Of a DNA stretch of 64,000 nt, positions 16,642 to 25,278 are shown in pieces. How positions within the stretch are numbered: position 1 is the first letter of the stretch; each line of letters opens with the position of its first letter. Source of the stretch: Phycisphaerales bacterium UBA6054. GTDB taxonomy: Bacteria; Planctomycetota; Phycisphaerae; Phycisphaerales; UBA1924. The stretch is taken from positions 1-64,000 of the forward strand of contig DIYM01000017.1 in the NCBI GenBank assembly GCA_002429045.1, given 5' to 3'. The notes below the pieces were generated by a model. The model had not been told where the DNA came from and did no database searches. It saw nothing but the letters and a program-made list of their open reading frames with translations. The translations under genes and the position numbers were made by a program.

Positions 16642-18242
16642 GCACACTCCACCACGAACCCCGCAGCAACGCCCACATCGATGCGCCGACCTGGCTGCAG
16701 ACGGTGCACGCCCGTCCGCCGCACGCCAAGATCGTCGCGACACTCGGGCCCGCGTCCGATTCGATCGAGATGCTCCAGAAGCTCGTGGATCAGGGCGTGA
16801 GCGTCTTCCGCCTCAACTTCTCCCACGGCGATCTCGACGCCCAGACCGAAAGGCTCGGTCGCGTGCGCCAGGTTCTGGACCACACGCCGCGCGCCGTCGC
16901 GGTCCTTGGCGATCTCCAAGGCCCGAAGATGCGCGTCGGCAGGGTGCCCGACGTCGATCCCGATGGGGGCATGATCGTCAACACGGGCGACGACATCATG
17001 TTCCGCAGCGGCCAGGGCGATGCCGACGTGATCGACGGCACCGCCACCTTCGGGGCGACCTTCGACCGGCTCTACCACGATGTCGAGCCCGGGCAGCGCG
17101 TCCTTGTCAACGACGGCGCGATCCGCATGCTCGTGGTCGATCGCTCGGACGGGCAGTGGCTCCGTTGCCGGGTCACGGTGGGCGGACGGATCACCTCTTC
17201 CAAAGGGATCAACCTGCCCGAGTCCGACCTCCGCATGCCCGCGATCACGGAGCGTGATTGGGCGTGCGTCGAGTGGGCCGCGAAGAACAGGCTCGACTAT
17301 CTCGCCCTCTCGTTCGTCCGTTCCGCGTCCGAGATCATGGAACTCCGCGACCGGCTCGACCAGCTCTGCGACGACGTGCCCGACAAGCCCGGCATCCCCG
17401 CGCGCATCCCGATCATCTCGAAGATCGAGAAGCCGCAGGCCCTCACGAACCTGGGCGAGATCATCGATGCCAGCGACGCGATCATGGTCGCCCGGGGCGA
17501 TCTCGGCGTGGAGATGGACGTCGCCGCGGTCCCGGTCGCGCAGAAGCACATCCTGGCGGCGTGCGCCGACAAGGCCAAACCCTGCATCGTCGCGACCCAG
17601 ATGCTCGAGACCATGATCGAAAACGCCTCGCCGACCCGCGCCGAGGCGTCCGATGTCGCCAACGCCGTCTTTGATGGCGCCGACGCCGTCATGCTCTCGG
17701 GCGAGACAGCCGTCGGCAAACACCCGGATATCGTCGTCGACACGATGCGCCGGATCATCCAAACCACAGAGGCCCGCGTCGACGAGATCGCCGACCGCGG
17801 CCACGTGCCCGGCAGGCTCGAAGAGTACCCGCACCGCTCCGCGGCGCTCGCCCACGGGACATGGCACATCGCCCACGAACTCGGCGCCAAATGCGTCGCG
17901 GTCTGGTCGCAGATCGGAGGCATGGCCCGCTACCTCAGCCAGCACAACTTCCGCATCCCGATCTACGCCTTCACCTCGTCACGGGTGGCGGCCCGACGCA
18001 TGGCTCTCTACGGCGGTGTCACGCCCGTGTGCATCGAGCCCGAGGGCGAGGGCAGACTCCGCGACTGGACCACGACGGTCGAGAACCGCGTCCGTGAGGA
18101 CGGGGTCGCGCAGAACGACGACGCGGTTGTCCTCATCGCCGGCAAACCCCTCGGCGAGGTCCGCGCCCAGAACACGCTGGCCATCCTCCGCGTGGGAGAC
18201 CCCGACTCGGGTTTCCGCTCCGCGGGCGACACGGGCACATAA
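16638..18242 (+). CDS. pyk: Pyruvate kinase
   Basis: The 534-residue glycolytic enzyme transfers phosphate from phosphoenolpyruvate to ADP. Family motifs are in order: KIVATLGPAS near residue 30, FRLNFSHG near 56, GDLQGPKMRVG near 90, the active-site ISKIEKPQAL near 255, MVARGDLGVEM with Mg ligands near 285, ATQMLETMI near 320 and LSGETAVGKHP near 352. The C-terminal domain has an extra 30-40 residues compared with E. coli PykF. The ATG overlaps the stop codon of the binding-protein gene by four bases, so the two are cotranscribed. Confidence 0.95.
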   Translation: MSTLHHEPRSNAHIDAPTWLQTVHARPPHAKIVATLGPASDSIEMLQKLVDQGVSVFRLNFSHGDLDAQTERLGRVRQVLDHTPRAVAVLGDLQGPKMRVGRVPDVDPDGGMIVNTGDDIMFRSGQGDADVIDGTATFGATFDRLYHDVEPGQRVLVNDGAIRMLVVDRSDGQWLRCRVTVGGRITSSKGINLPESDLRMPAITERDWACVEWAAKNRLDYLALSFVRSASEIMELRDRLDQLCDDVPDKPGIPARIPIISKIEKPQALTNLGEIIDASDAIMVARGDLGVEMDVAAVPVAQKHILAACADKAKPCIVATQMLETMIENASPTRAEASDVANAVFDGADAVMLSGETAVGKHPDIVVDTMRRIIQTTEARVDEIADRGHVPGRLEEYPHRSAALAHGTWHIAHELGAKCVAVWSQIGGMARYLSQHNFRIPIYAFTSSRVAARRMALYGGVTPVCIEPEGEGRLRDWTTTVENRVREDGVAQNDDAVVLIAGKPLGEVRAQNTLAILRVGDPDSGFRSAGDTGT

Positions 18243-18262
18243 CGCCGAGACCCCCCCGGGCA

Positions 18263-18463
18263 CTAGCCCCCGCCGACCAGCGTCACGATCTCCACCGATT
18301 CGCCCTCGCGGATCACACGCCCGGCGCGTTCCCGCTTCGGGACGAGTCGTTTGTCGATCTCCGCCGCGCAAATCGAATCCGCCAGGCCCATCCGATCGAT
18401 CAATCCGCTGACGGTAAGATCATCGGGCAGGTCCTGTGGTTCGCCGTTCACGGTGCAACGCAT
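18263..18463 (-). CDS. thiS: ThiS-like sulfur carrier protein
   Basis: The 66-residue protein has the ubiquitin-like ThiS/MoaD pattern MRCTVNGEPQDLPDDLTVSGLI and ends in VTLVGGG, whose terminal Gly-Gly is the site of thiocarboxylation by ThiF. It donates sulfur for the thiazole ring of thiamine. The length matches ThiS. No other thiamine gene is near. The minus strand carries TAGTAT ending 5 nt before the ATG, so the gene looks leaderless. It diverges from the gene starting at 18493. Confidence 0.85.
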   Translation of the reverse strand: MRCTVNGEPQDLPDDLTVSGLIDRMGLADSICAAEIDKRLVPKRERAGRVIREGESVEIVTLVGGG

Positions 18464-18468
18464 CCCGG

Positions 18469-18488
18469 ATACTACGCGGGGGTACCCT
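18469..18488. promoter_or_regulatory. Back-to-back -10 boxes for thiS and the divergent gene
   Basis: TAGTAT on the minus strand (18474-18469) ends 5 nt before the thiS ATG, and TACCCT on the plus strand (18483-18488) ends 4 nt before the ATG at 18493. Both starts lack ribosome binding sites, so two leaderless transcripts diverge from a 29-nt gap. Confidence 0.4.
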
Positions 18489-18492
18489 CAGC

Positions 18493-19443
18493 ATGCCAGA
18501 CCGACACGCGGGCACAGAGACGCCCCCCACCGACGAGCACGCAAGCCGGGGCATCCAAGGCCCCGCCCAGCCCGAGCCGCTGCCGCTGCCCGTCCTGCTG
18601 GCCGCGGTGTCGCTCTGCTCGCTGGTGCTGATCAGCGCCGCCGTGTGGGGCACGATGAGGCTCTGGCCCGAGAAGACGTATCCGACCGACACGCCCCGGG
18701 CCGTGCTCGACTCCGCGGCCCAGATGCTCGCCGACCGGCGTGCCGACCGGCTCGTGGAGTTGGTCGAGACGGTCCCACCCGCCGAGGCTGGATCCGAGCG
18801 CGACCGGCGCATGAGCGACCTGTACATCCGGGTCGGGCGCGTGCTCCGGGCCGCGCAGGACCTGCACGACGCGGTCCGTTCGGAGATGCCCGAGGACCTC
18901 GAGACCCTCCGGGCACAGATCGCAGCCGCCGAAGCGCGAGGCGAGTCGTCCTCTCTGCTCGCCACGCTGATGCCCGGGAGGCGCGGACGCGAGCGATCGC
19001 CCCAGCAACGCGAGGCCCGCGAGCGCCTGATCGAACGCCTCCTCGCGGACCCGTTCGCGGGGATCGACAACGCCGTCAGCGAGAACACCGACCGCATCGG
19101 CATCCAAGAGATCGGCGCCGACTCGGTCGCGATCACCTGGGACGGCCGGCCCGTGCTCCCCCCCTTCGGACTGACGATGCGCAACTCCGGCAAAGGCTGG
19201 AGGGTTGTCCCGCCCACAAGCCTGCCGATGGTCCGCCGTTTCCTGCCCGACTCCGACGCCGAGTACCAGGTCTGGGGCAGTCTGCTCGCCACGCTCGAGT
19301 CACTGCTCGACGACCTCGGGGGCGATGTCCGCTCCGGCCGCATCCGCACGATCGATCGGCTCACCCAGCAGGCCATCGAGGACGCCGTCATCCCGATGGG
19401 GATGATGATGGTCGCCCTCGGCAACGCGGACGAGGACGACTGA
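18493..19443 (+). CDS. Membrane-anchored hypothetical protein
   Basis: About 30 polar residues precede one transmembrane helix (residues 35-58, LLAAVSLCSLVLISAAVWG), followed by a 255-residue periplasmic domain rich in Asp, Glu, Arg and Leu. The domain is mostly alpha-helical by composition, with a beta-like DSVAITWDGRPVLP stretch near 215. I recognise no family. The ATG directly follows the TACCCT box. The next gene starts on the base after this stop codon, so they form a transcription unit with the DUF4112 and CPBP genes. Confidence 0.6.
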   Translation: MPDRHAGTETPPTDEHASRGIQGPAQPEPLPLPVLLAAVSLCSLVLISAAVWGTMRLWPEKTYPTDTPRAVLDSAAQMLADRRADRLVELVETVPPAEAGSERDRRMSDLYIRVGRVLRAAQDLHDAVRSEMPEDLETLRAQIAAAEARGESSSLLATLMPGRRGRERSPQQREARERLIERLLADPFAGIDNAVSENTDRIGIQEIGADSVAITWDGRPVLPPFGLTMRNSGKGWRVVPPTSLPMVRRFLPDSDAEYQVWGSLLATLESLLDDLGGDVRSGRIRTIDRLTQQAIEDAVIPMGMMMVALGNADEDD

Positions 19444-19926
19444 ATGAACGCGCTCGAAAAACTCCGGCAGGTTACCGACTCGATCGCGCACGCCGACAAC
19501 GGGCTCACAATCGTCGACGCGTGGGCATTGGCCGGGCGCCTGCTCGCGCGCTTCCCGGTCGATCAGGCCGAATCGGCCCGGGTGCTCGCCTCGCGGGATC
19601 ACGAGGGGCTCGATCGGCTCGTGCACGCCCTGGAAAACCCCGCCCCGAAGCGAGAAGCGCCGACCGTTGCCGATGTCTCCGAATCGGATATGAAAGCCGC
19701 GATGCGGGCGTTCCACAAACGCCTGAAACTCACCCGCCTGGACGACGAATCCAGGCTCGGCGGGCGGTACACGTCGGGAGGACGCAAGTCACAGGTCGAC
19801 GCCATCATGCCGCCGACCGAGTTTCCTCAAAGGGTCTGGGACGCCCTGGTCGCCGCCGGCCGGCTCACCCCGGTCGGCAAGGGCTTCTACGCCGACGCGG
19901 ACAACCCGCCCAAGCCGCCGGTCTGA
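19444..19926 (+). CDS. Hypothetical soluble protein (160 aa)
   Basis: The ATG follows the previous stop codon with no gap, which points to translational coupling. The product has two helical halves: residues 1-60 (MNALEKLRQVTDSIAH...) and a basic region at 90-125 with FHKRLKLTRLDDESRLGGRYTSGG, then a short C-terminal domain ending in a Pro-rich tail. I recognise no family. Nothing suggests a signal peptide or membrane segment. Partner function with the upstream anchored protein is inferred from spacing only. Confidence 0.6.
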   Translation: MNALEKLRQVTDSIAHADNGLTIVDAWALAGRLLARFPVDQAESARVLASRDHEGLDRLVHALENPAPKREAPTVADVSESDMKAAMRAFHKRLKLTRLDDESRLGGRYTSGGRKSQVDAIMPPTEFPQRVWDALVAAGRLTPVGKGFYADADNPPKPPV

Positions 19927-19934
19927 CTCAGCAC

Positions 19935-20288
19935 ATGGCAGCAAGCGAGCACGACATCCCGAGAGCGGCCCGCCTCGCCGACCTGCTCGATTCGAAGTTC
20001 GAGCTGTTCGGCGTGCGCTTCGGGCTCGACCCGATCATCGGGCTCGTTCCCGTGCTCGGCGACACCATCACGCTGGTCATGGGGCTCTCGATCGTGCGTG
20101 ACGCGTGGAAACACCGTGTTCGCAAAGCCATCATCTTCCGTATGCTGCTCAACCTGGGCGTCGACTGGCTCGTCGGGCAGATCCCCGTGGTCGGCGATCT
20201 CACCGACTTCTTTATCCGCCCCAACGCCCGCAACGCCAAACTGCTCCGCCGCGAACACGAGGCCGGAAGACTCCGGAACCGAGCGTGA
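19935..20288 (+). CDS. DUF4112 family membrane protein
   Basis: The 117-residue protein has the DUF4112 pattern: LADLLDSKFELFGVRFGLDPIIGLVPVLGDTITL near the N-terminus, then MLLNLGVDWLVGQIPVVGDLTDFF, with two Gly-Pro-rich hydrophobic hairpins that are likely membrane-associated. The C-terminus RPNARNAKLLRREHE is basic and cytosolic. The biological role of the family is not known. It begins 8 nt after the preceding stop codon, and its own stop overlaps the GTG start of the following protease-like gene. Confidence 0.85.
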   Translation: MAASEHDIPRAARLADLLDSKFELFGVRFGLDPIIGLVPVLGDTITLVMGLSIVRDAWKHRVRKAIIFRMLLNLGVDWLVGQIPVVGDLTDFFIRPNARNAKLLRREHEAGRLRNRA

Positions 20289-21037
20289 CCAAGCCACTAT
20301 CAAACCCAAAGCGCCTGTGGCTATGGGCCGAACTCATGTTCCTGTACGTCCTCGTGCCCCCGATCATCGCGGGCCTGATCCAGCCAGAACTGGGCGACGG
20401 CGTCCTCAGCCGCGTCGGCATCGGCTGGGCCTCTTTCCAGACCGGGCTGCCCAGCGGGCTCTTTGTCTTCCCGCTGCTGCTGATCACCTTCGTGACGATG
20501 CTCCTGTACCTGCGTCTGGATCCGACGTTCGACAACACACGCCTCTGGAACAAGGCCGGGTTCAAGAAGGATCTACGCCGCATCATCGCCGTGTTCGTCC
20601 CCTCGGCCGCCGTCATCCTCGGTGTCACCTGGCTGCTGGCCTACAAGACCCCGCTGCTCCCCGAGTCCGGGTTCCTGCGCCTCCCGCGCGAGATGCCCAT
20701 CGTGATCCTGTTCATCTCCATCGGGTACCCCTGGATCAGCGCGTACCCTCAGGAGATCACCCACCGGGCGTTCTTCTTCCACCGCTACCGCCGCATCTTG
20801 GGAGAGGGCTCGCTCGCGTTCTGGCTCAATGTCCTGACGTTTTCCTGGCTGCACATCACGATGTGGAACTGGGTCGCCCTGGCGATGACCATCCCGGCTG
20901 GCATGCTCTTCGCATACACATACCTCAAGAGCCGGTCGGCCCTGGCGGCCGGCTTCGAGCACGCGATCTACGGCATCTGGGCCTTCTTCTGCGGGCTGGG
21001 CTACTTCGTCTTCACCGGGAACGTGAACGGGGCTTAA
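20285..21037 (+). CDS. CPBP-family (CAAX-protease-like) membrane protein
   Basis: About seven hydrophobic segments span the 250 residues. The metalloprotease motifs of the CPBP/Abi family are visible: motif 1 QEITHRAFFF (Gln replaces the first Glu of EExxxR), motif 2 FSWLHITMW with His, and motif 3 AGFEHAIYGIWAF with His. Family members include prenyl-protein peptidases and bacteriocin-immunity proteins; substrates are mostly unknown. The GTG start at 20285 overlaps the DUF4112 stop as GTGA. A longer reading frame upstream is antiparallel in character to coding sequence and was not used. Confidence 0.8.
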   Translation: MTKPLSNPKRLWLWAELMFLYVLVPPIIAGLIQPELGDGVLSRVGIGWASFQTGLPSGLFVFPLLLITFVTMLLYLRLDPTFDNTRLWNKAGFKKDLRRIIAVFVPSAAVILGVTWLLAYKTPLLPESGFLRLPREMPIVILFISIGYPWISAYPQEITHRAFFFHRYRRILGEGSLAFWLNVLTFSWLHITMWNWVALAMTIPAGMLFAYTYLKSRSALAAGFEHAIYGIWAFFCGLGYFVFTGNVNGA

Positions 21038-21086
21038 CACCGCCCCAGCACGCGGACAACCGGTACACCCGAGCGGCCGGCCCTCC

Positions 21087-21092
21087 TACCAT
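21087..21092 (+). promoter_or_regulatory. TACCAT -10-like box for prpD-like gene
   Basis: CCTACCATCC lies 32 nt before the ATG, which also has a good GGAGGAG ribosome binding site. The box is the same as those before aspS, the citrate synthase gene and tRNA-Leu. Confidence 0.45.
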
Positions 21093-21124
21093 CCCGACCC
21101 ACGAATCACACGGAGGAGATCCCC

Positions 21125-22747
21125 ATGCCGGCCGTCGCCGAAAACACCCAGGTCACCCTGCCCGCCGACTCAAACCAGGCCCTCGGCATCGCCAGGTTCG
21201 CCATCGACTTCCTGTCGGACGACGCGACCAAGCGCGGCGAGCCCTCCCAGGCGGTCCTCGACAAGACCAACGACTTCTTCACCGACGCCGTCCTCTGCGG
21301 GCTCTCAGCGCTGGCGCTCAAGACCAACGCCCCCACCGTGCTCCGCAACGAAGCGCTCCAGTACCCCGTGACCGACGCGACCCACCTCGTGGGGCGGGCC
21401 CAGCGCCGCGGCGCGACCGTGTTCGGCTCGGGCACCCAACTCCAGCCCGAGAAGGCGATCGTCGCCAACTGCTCGGCCGTCCGCGAGTGGGACTCGAACG
21501 GCACCAACTTCGGCTACAACCCCGAACTGAACCACACCGCTGGTGAGTTCGGGCACAACGATTTCTACTCGGTCGCGATCGCAGCCGCCCAGCTCATGGG
21601 CAAGGACGGCGCCTACGCCCTCCGCGCGATGGTCCTGCACGACGAGATCCGCGGCCGACTCGCCGAGGTGTTCAGCCTCAAGACCTACAAGGTGGACCAC
21701 GTGGTGCACGGCGGGATCGCTTCGGCGGCCGTCTTCGGCGCGATGCTCGGCGCGACCGCCGAGCAGATCGAATCGGCGATCGGCATGACCGTCGCGCACG
21801 CGATCCCCTTCCGCGCCATCCGCGCCGGCAAGCAGCTCTCGGATTCCAAGGGCGCCTCCGCAGCGATCACCACGGAGTTCGCGGTCCTGTCCGTCAAACG
21901 CTCCATGGCCGGCTTCCTGGGCCCGCGCGACATCTTCCGCAACCCCGAAGCGATCTTCCGCATCTTCGAGGGCCCCGGACAGATGTTCAAGAAGGTCGAC
22001 GCCGGTTCGGCCAACACCGGACAGGCCGACGCCTCCCCCTTCGACCTCATCCTCAGCCGGGCGGGCGACGACTTCGCCGTCATGGGCATGCACTTCAAGC
22101 TCGGTCTCTACGAGCACCAGTCCGCCGGCGCGATCCAGGCGATCATCGACCTGCTCAACAAGGCCCCCCACCTGCTCGATGACGCCAGCGGCTCGAAGAT
22201 CGCCAAGATCAAGATCACCGCCTACGAGCCCGCCTTCGGCATCATCGGCGACCCCGCCAAGCGGAACCCGACCACGCGCCAGTCCGCCGACCACTCCATG
22301 GTCTACATCATCTCCACCCTCATCCGCAAGGCGCTCAGCCAGCAGAAGGCGGGCTGGACAGAACTCATGCTCGACCCCTACGACTACGCCCCCGACGCGA
22401 TCATCAACGAGCGCACACGCTCGCTGATGGACCGCATCGAGTTCGCCCACGGCGGCGACGAGTACGACCGACGCTACCCCGATGGCATCCCCACCTCGGT
22501 CGTGATCACCGACACCGACGGCACCGATTTCGACTCCGGGCTGGTCATGTACCCCGGCGGGCACGCCCGCAACACGACGGCCGACCTCAAGGCCATCCTG
22601 AGCTTCAAGTTCAACCTGCTCGGCAAGCTCGTCCAGGAAGACCCCGCGCCGATCATCGAGCGGTTCCAGAATCTGGGCGCCAAGTCCGCCGACCAGATCC
22701 GCGAACTGCACGACTTCGAGATCCAGACCCGTGACGGCTACGAGTGA
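21125..22747 (+). CDS. prpD: MmgE/PrpD family protein, probable 2-methylcitrate dehydratase
   Basis: The 540-residue protein has the all-helical N-terminal MmgE/PrpD domain and the mixed C-terminal lid. Recognisable segments are REWDSNGTNFGYNPE and GEFGHNDFYSVAIAAAQ near residues 120-155, KVDHVVHGG near 190, GMHFKLGLYEHQSAGAIQA near 320 and TRQSADHSMVYII near 385. PrpD removes water from 2-methylcitrate in propionate breakdown. A 2-methylisocitrate lyase and a citrate/methylcitrate synthase gene follow within 7 kb, which supports this role over other family functions. GGAGGAG precedes the ATG. Confidence 0.87.
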   Translation: MPAVAENTQVTLPADSNQALGIARFAIDFLSDDATKRGEPSQAVLDKTNDFFTDAVLCGLSALALKTNAPTVLRNEALQYPVTDATHLVGRAQRRGATVFGSGTQLQPEKAIVANCSAVREWDSNGTNFGYNPELNHTAGEFGHNDFYSVAIAAAQLMGKDGAYALRAMVLHDEIRGRLAEVFSLKTYKVDHVVHGGIASAAVFGAMLGATAEQIESAIGMTVAHAIPFRAIRAGKQLSDSKGASAAITTEFAVLSVKRSMAGFLGPRDIFRNPEAIFRIFEGPGQMFKKVDAGSANTGQADASPFDLILSRAGDDFAVMGMHFKLGLYEHQSAGAIQAIIDLLNKAPHLLDDASGSKIAKIKITAYEPAFGIIGDPAKRNPTTRQSADHSMVYIISTLIRKALSQQKAGWTELMLDPYDYAPDAIINERTRSLMDRIEFAHGGDEYDRRYPDGIPTSVVITDTDGTDFDSGLVMYPGGHARNTTADLKAILSFKFNLLGKLVQEDPAPIIERFQNLGAKSADQIRELHDFEIQTRDGYE

Positions 22748-23327
22748 GCCCGCGGGGCGCGCCCCCGCCGACCGCCCGTACGTCGCGGTGTTCTGCGGCG
22801 CACGCATGGGCAGCGACCCGGTCTACGCCCAGACCGCCGGCGCGGTCGGGCGGGCGTTGGCGCGGCGCGGGCTCGGGCTGGTCTACGGCGGGGGCAACGT
22901 CGGGCTCATGGGCATCCTCGCGGACGCCGCACTCGAAGCCGGCGCCCCGGTCGTGGGCGTGATCCCGCGCTCGATGGTCGACGTCGAGCTCGCCCACACC
23001 GGTGTCACCGAACTCCGCGTCATCACCACGATGCACGAACGCAAGGCGCTGATGGCCGAGCGTTCCTCGGCGTTCCTCGCCATCCCCGGCGGCGTCGGCA
23101 CCCTCGACGAGGTCTTCGAAGCCATCACCTGGAACCAGCTCGCGATCCATGACAAGGCGATCGGCTTCCTCGACACCGACGGCTACTACACACACCTCAA
23201 ATCGTTCATGACGCACAGCGCGAGGCTCGGCTTCATCCCGTCCGACACGATGGACCGCATCATGTTCGACGCCGATACGGACGCCATGCTCGATCGGCTC
23301 TCGGCAGCCATCCGCGCGAGCGGCTGA
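22731..23327 (+). CDS. LOG-family nucleotide phosphoribohydrolase (TIGR00730 type)
   Basis: The 198-residue Rossmann-like protein carries both LOG signatures: GLVYGGGNVGLMG around residue 50, and PGGVGTLDEVFEAITWNQL around 122, the PGGxGTxxE motif. LOG enzymes release ribose 5-phosphate from cytokinin or other nucleoside 5'-monophosphates. In bacteria many act as general nucleotide-salvage enzymes, and that is the safer reading here. The GTG start overlaps the prpD-like gene by 17 nt, so the two are cotranscribed. It ends 3 nt before the stop of the convergent peptidase gene. Confidence 0.9.
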   Translation: MTATSEPAGRAPADRPYVAVFCGARMGSDPVYAQTAGAVGRALARRGLGLVYGGGNVGLMGILADAALEAGAPVVGVIPRSMVDVELAHTGVTELRVITTMHERKALMAERSSAFLAIPGGVGTLDEVFEAITWNQLAIHDKAIGFLDTDGYYTHLKSFMTHSARLGFIPSDTMDRIMFDADTDAMLDRLSAAIRASG

Positions 23328-23330
23328 CGC

Positions 23331-25229
23331 TCACTCCCGGCTCGGCATCGGGAACGCCACAGGCGAGCGGTAGCCGTCCCGATCGTACGACCGGACCCCG
23401 AAGATCCAGTTGTCCTTGCTCAGGTCGACCGTGCCCTCGGTGGTGTCGCCCACATCCCGCGACTCCTGCCACACCGGGCTGGTCGTCGCGCGCCACACGA
23501 TCTCGTACCCCGCCACGTCGGGCTCCGGGCTCGCCTCCCACCGCAGGGTCGTATCCGTGTCCAGGTCCGCCACGATGATCCGGGCGTTCGCGGGCACCGA
23601 AGGGGCGTTGGCGATATGGGCCAGCGTGACCGCGTTGAGCCGCGTCACATCCGCGAGATACTCGGCGTCCACGAACTCGGGCAGGTCGCCGTACCGGATC
23701 CCGCCCTCCGTCCTGACGTCCTGATGCTGCTGGGTGTAGTCCTCATGCACCTCGCAGAAGCGGACCCCCGCGAACCCGAGCTCATTGAAAGGCGTGTGAT
23801 CCCCGCCCCGCAGGAACCGGTCCGGGCGGAAGACGAGCATCGCCCGGACCGGGGCGCGGTGGAGCTCGCCGATCTCGTAGACGTACCTCGCCAGCTGCCG
23901 CGAGACACCATCCGATTCGGATCCCAGCATTCTCGTCTGGCGCACGAACGTCGCCAGCCGCTGCGGGTCCTGCGCCAGCGCCTCGAGCGGCAACCCCTCC
24001 GACAGCACCCGCACCCTGTCGCGCGCCTCGCGTCCGTCCGCGCCCAGCGGGTTCCCGATCGTGTCGTTGTTGAGAACGCCCCGGATGTCCGCTCCGGCTT
24101 CTTTCGCGGCCCGGGCGTGGTAGCGGGCGCCGTAGAGCCCCTGCTCTTCTCCGCTCGTCGCCATCAGCACCACCGTCGAGTCCAACCGCTCATCGCTCAG
24201 CACGCGGGCCAGCTCGATCAACGCCGCGACGCCCGACGCATCGTCGTTGGCGCCCGGCGCGTCGGACACGGCGTCCGTCGGGTCGGACGCCCGCGAATCC
24301 AGGTGCGCCAGCACGTAGTACAGCCGCCCCCTCGACGCGGGGTCGGCGCCCGGGATCGTGCAGACCACGTTGACGACCTCGGTGTCCTCGAGGATCCGCC
24401 GTCCGTCCGCGGGCACCGTGTGCGTGTCGAACGCGACACGGGCAGCGAGTTCGCCGCTCCTGCCGGAACCAGAGACCGCCCGCTCGAACGCCGACTTCAC
24501 CCACCGGCGCGCAGCCCCGATACCCCGGACATCCGAACCCGTCTCCGACGCGGTGTGACGCGTGCCGAACCCGGCCAGGGCGTCCACATGGGCCCGCAGG
24601 TTCGCCGGCTGCACCGCCGCCAACACACGGTCGGGCACCTCGAGCATGATCCGCTTCGCGATCGTTTCCATCCCGCCTCCCAAACCGACGCTGCGCCCGC
24701 GGGCGACCGCCGACCGATCGTCCAACCCCTGATTCACCGCGAGATGCGCCGCCCACATCCCGCTCGCACGCCCTCCCGACTTGCAGTGCAGCAGCACCGG
24801 AGAGCCGTCATCGACGCCGAGCGCCGAACCGAACGCCCGCACCCTCCCCAGATCCAGCTGGCTCCCGCCCATCGGCATCCAGACGTACCGCAGCCCCAAC
24901 TCGTCCACCAACGCGGCCTCATCGAAGCCCAGCCCCTCCACCTCGCCCGCTGTCCGGAGGTTGATCACCGTTCTCCCCCCGTCCTGCGCGAACGCCTCGA
25001 GTTGCTCCCGCGTCGGCTGCCCCATCACGATGACCCGCCCGTCCCGGGGCTCGGCCGCCAGAGACAGACGGGCCTGAACGACCGGCGGATCCTGACGCAC
25101 CACCGGCGTCGGATCGGACCTCTCGGGGCGCGGCTTGAGCTGCGGCGATCGGCAACCCGCCCCAACGCCGAGCACGCCGACGATCGACACCGCGCACAAT
25201 CCCAACGACCAACGCTCCGGGTTCTTCAT
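23331..25229 (-). CDS. DUF442 phosphatase-like domain fused to M28 metallopeptidase
   Basis: A 26-residue signal sequence ends in VGAGC, a weak lipobox, so the mature protein is probably lipid-anchored outside the cytoplasm. Residues 60-175 resemble the DUF442/BLH phosphatase-like domain. Cys149 and Arg154 in HCKSGGR correspond to its usual Cys-x4-Arg loop. Residues 200-560 form an M28 zinc peptidase, with ligands in LAHLDSR, GANDDASG, TSGEEQG, NNDTIGNP and GGDHTPFNE. The last 80 residues look like a fibronectin type III domain. Single-protein fusion of these two catalytic folds is unusual. TAGACT ends 6 nt before the ATG on the minus strand. Confidence 0.8.
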   Translation of the reverse strand: MKNPERWSLGLCAVSIVGVLGVGAGCRSPQLKPRPERSDPTPVVRQDPPVVQARLSLAAEPRDGRVIVMGQPTREQLEAFAQDGGRTVINLRTAGEVEGLGFDEAALVDELGLRYVWMPMGGSQLDLGRVRAFGSALGVDDGSPVLLHCKSGGRASGMWAAHLAVNQGLDDRSAVARGRSVGLGGGMETIAKRIMLEVPDRVLAAVQPANLRAHVDALAGFGTRHTASETGSDVRGIGAARRWVKSAFERAVSGSGRSGELAARVAFDTHTVPADGRRILEDTEVVNVVCTIPGADPASRGRLYYVLAHLDSRASDPTDAVSDAPGANDDASGVAALIELARVLSDERLDSTVVLMATSGEEQGLYGARYHARAAKEAGADIRGVLNNDTIGNPLGADGREARDRVRVLSEGLPLEALAQDPQRLATFVRQTRMLGSESDGVSRQLARYVYEIGELHRAPVRAMLVFRPDRFLRGGDHTPFNELGFAGVRFCEVHEDYTQQHQDVRTEGGIRYGDLPEFVDAEYLADVTRLNAVTLAHIANAPSVPANARIIVADLDTDTTLRWEASPEPDVAGYEIVWRATTSPVWQESRDVGDTTEGTVDLSKDNWIFGVRSYDRDGYRSPVAFPMPSRE

Positions 25230-25235
25230 GCCCCG

Positions 25236-25273
25236 AGTCTATCGCCGAGCCGCCCCCGCGTTCCGCATAGAAT
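25236..25273. promoter_or_regulatory. Divergent leaderless promoter pair (peptidase / prpB)
   Basis: TAGACT on the minus strand (25241-25236) ends 6 nt before the peptidase ATG. TAGAAT on the plus strand (25268-25273) ends 5 nt before the prpB ATG. Neither start has a Shine-Dalgarno sequence. The whole divergent gap is 49 nt. Confidence 0.45.
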
Positions 25274-25278
25274 GCCCC

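Noticed and set aside
21305..22807. Minus-strand frame of 500 codons opposite prpD
   Set aside because: Antisense shadow of a clearly recognisable PrpD family gene, with no ribosome binding site.
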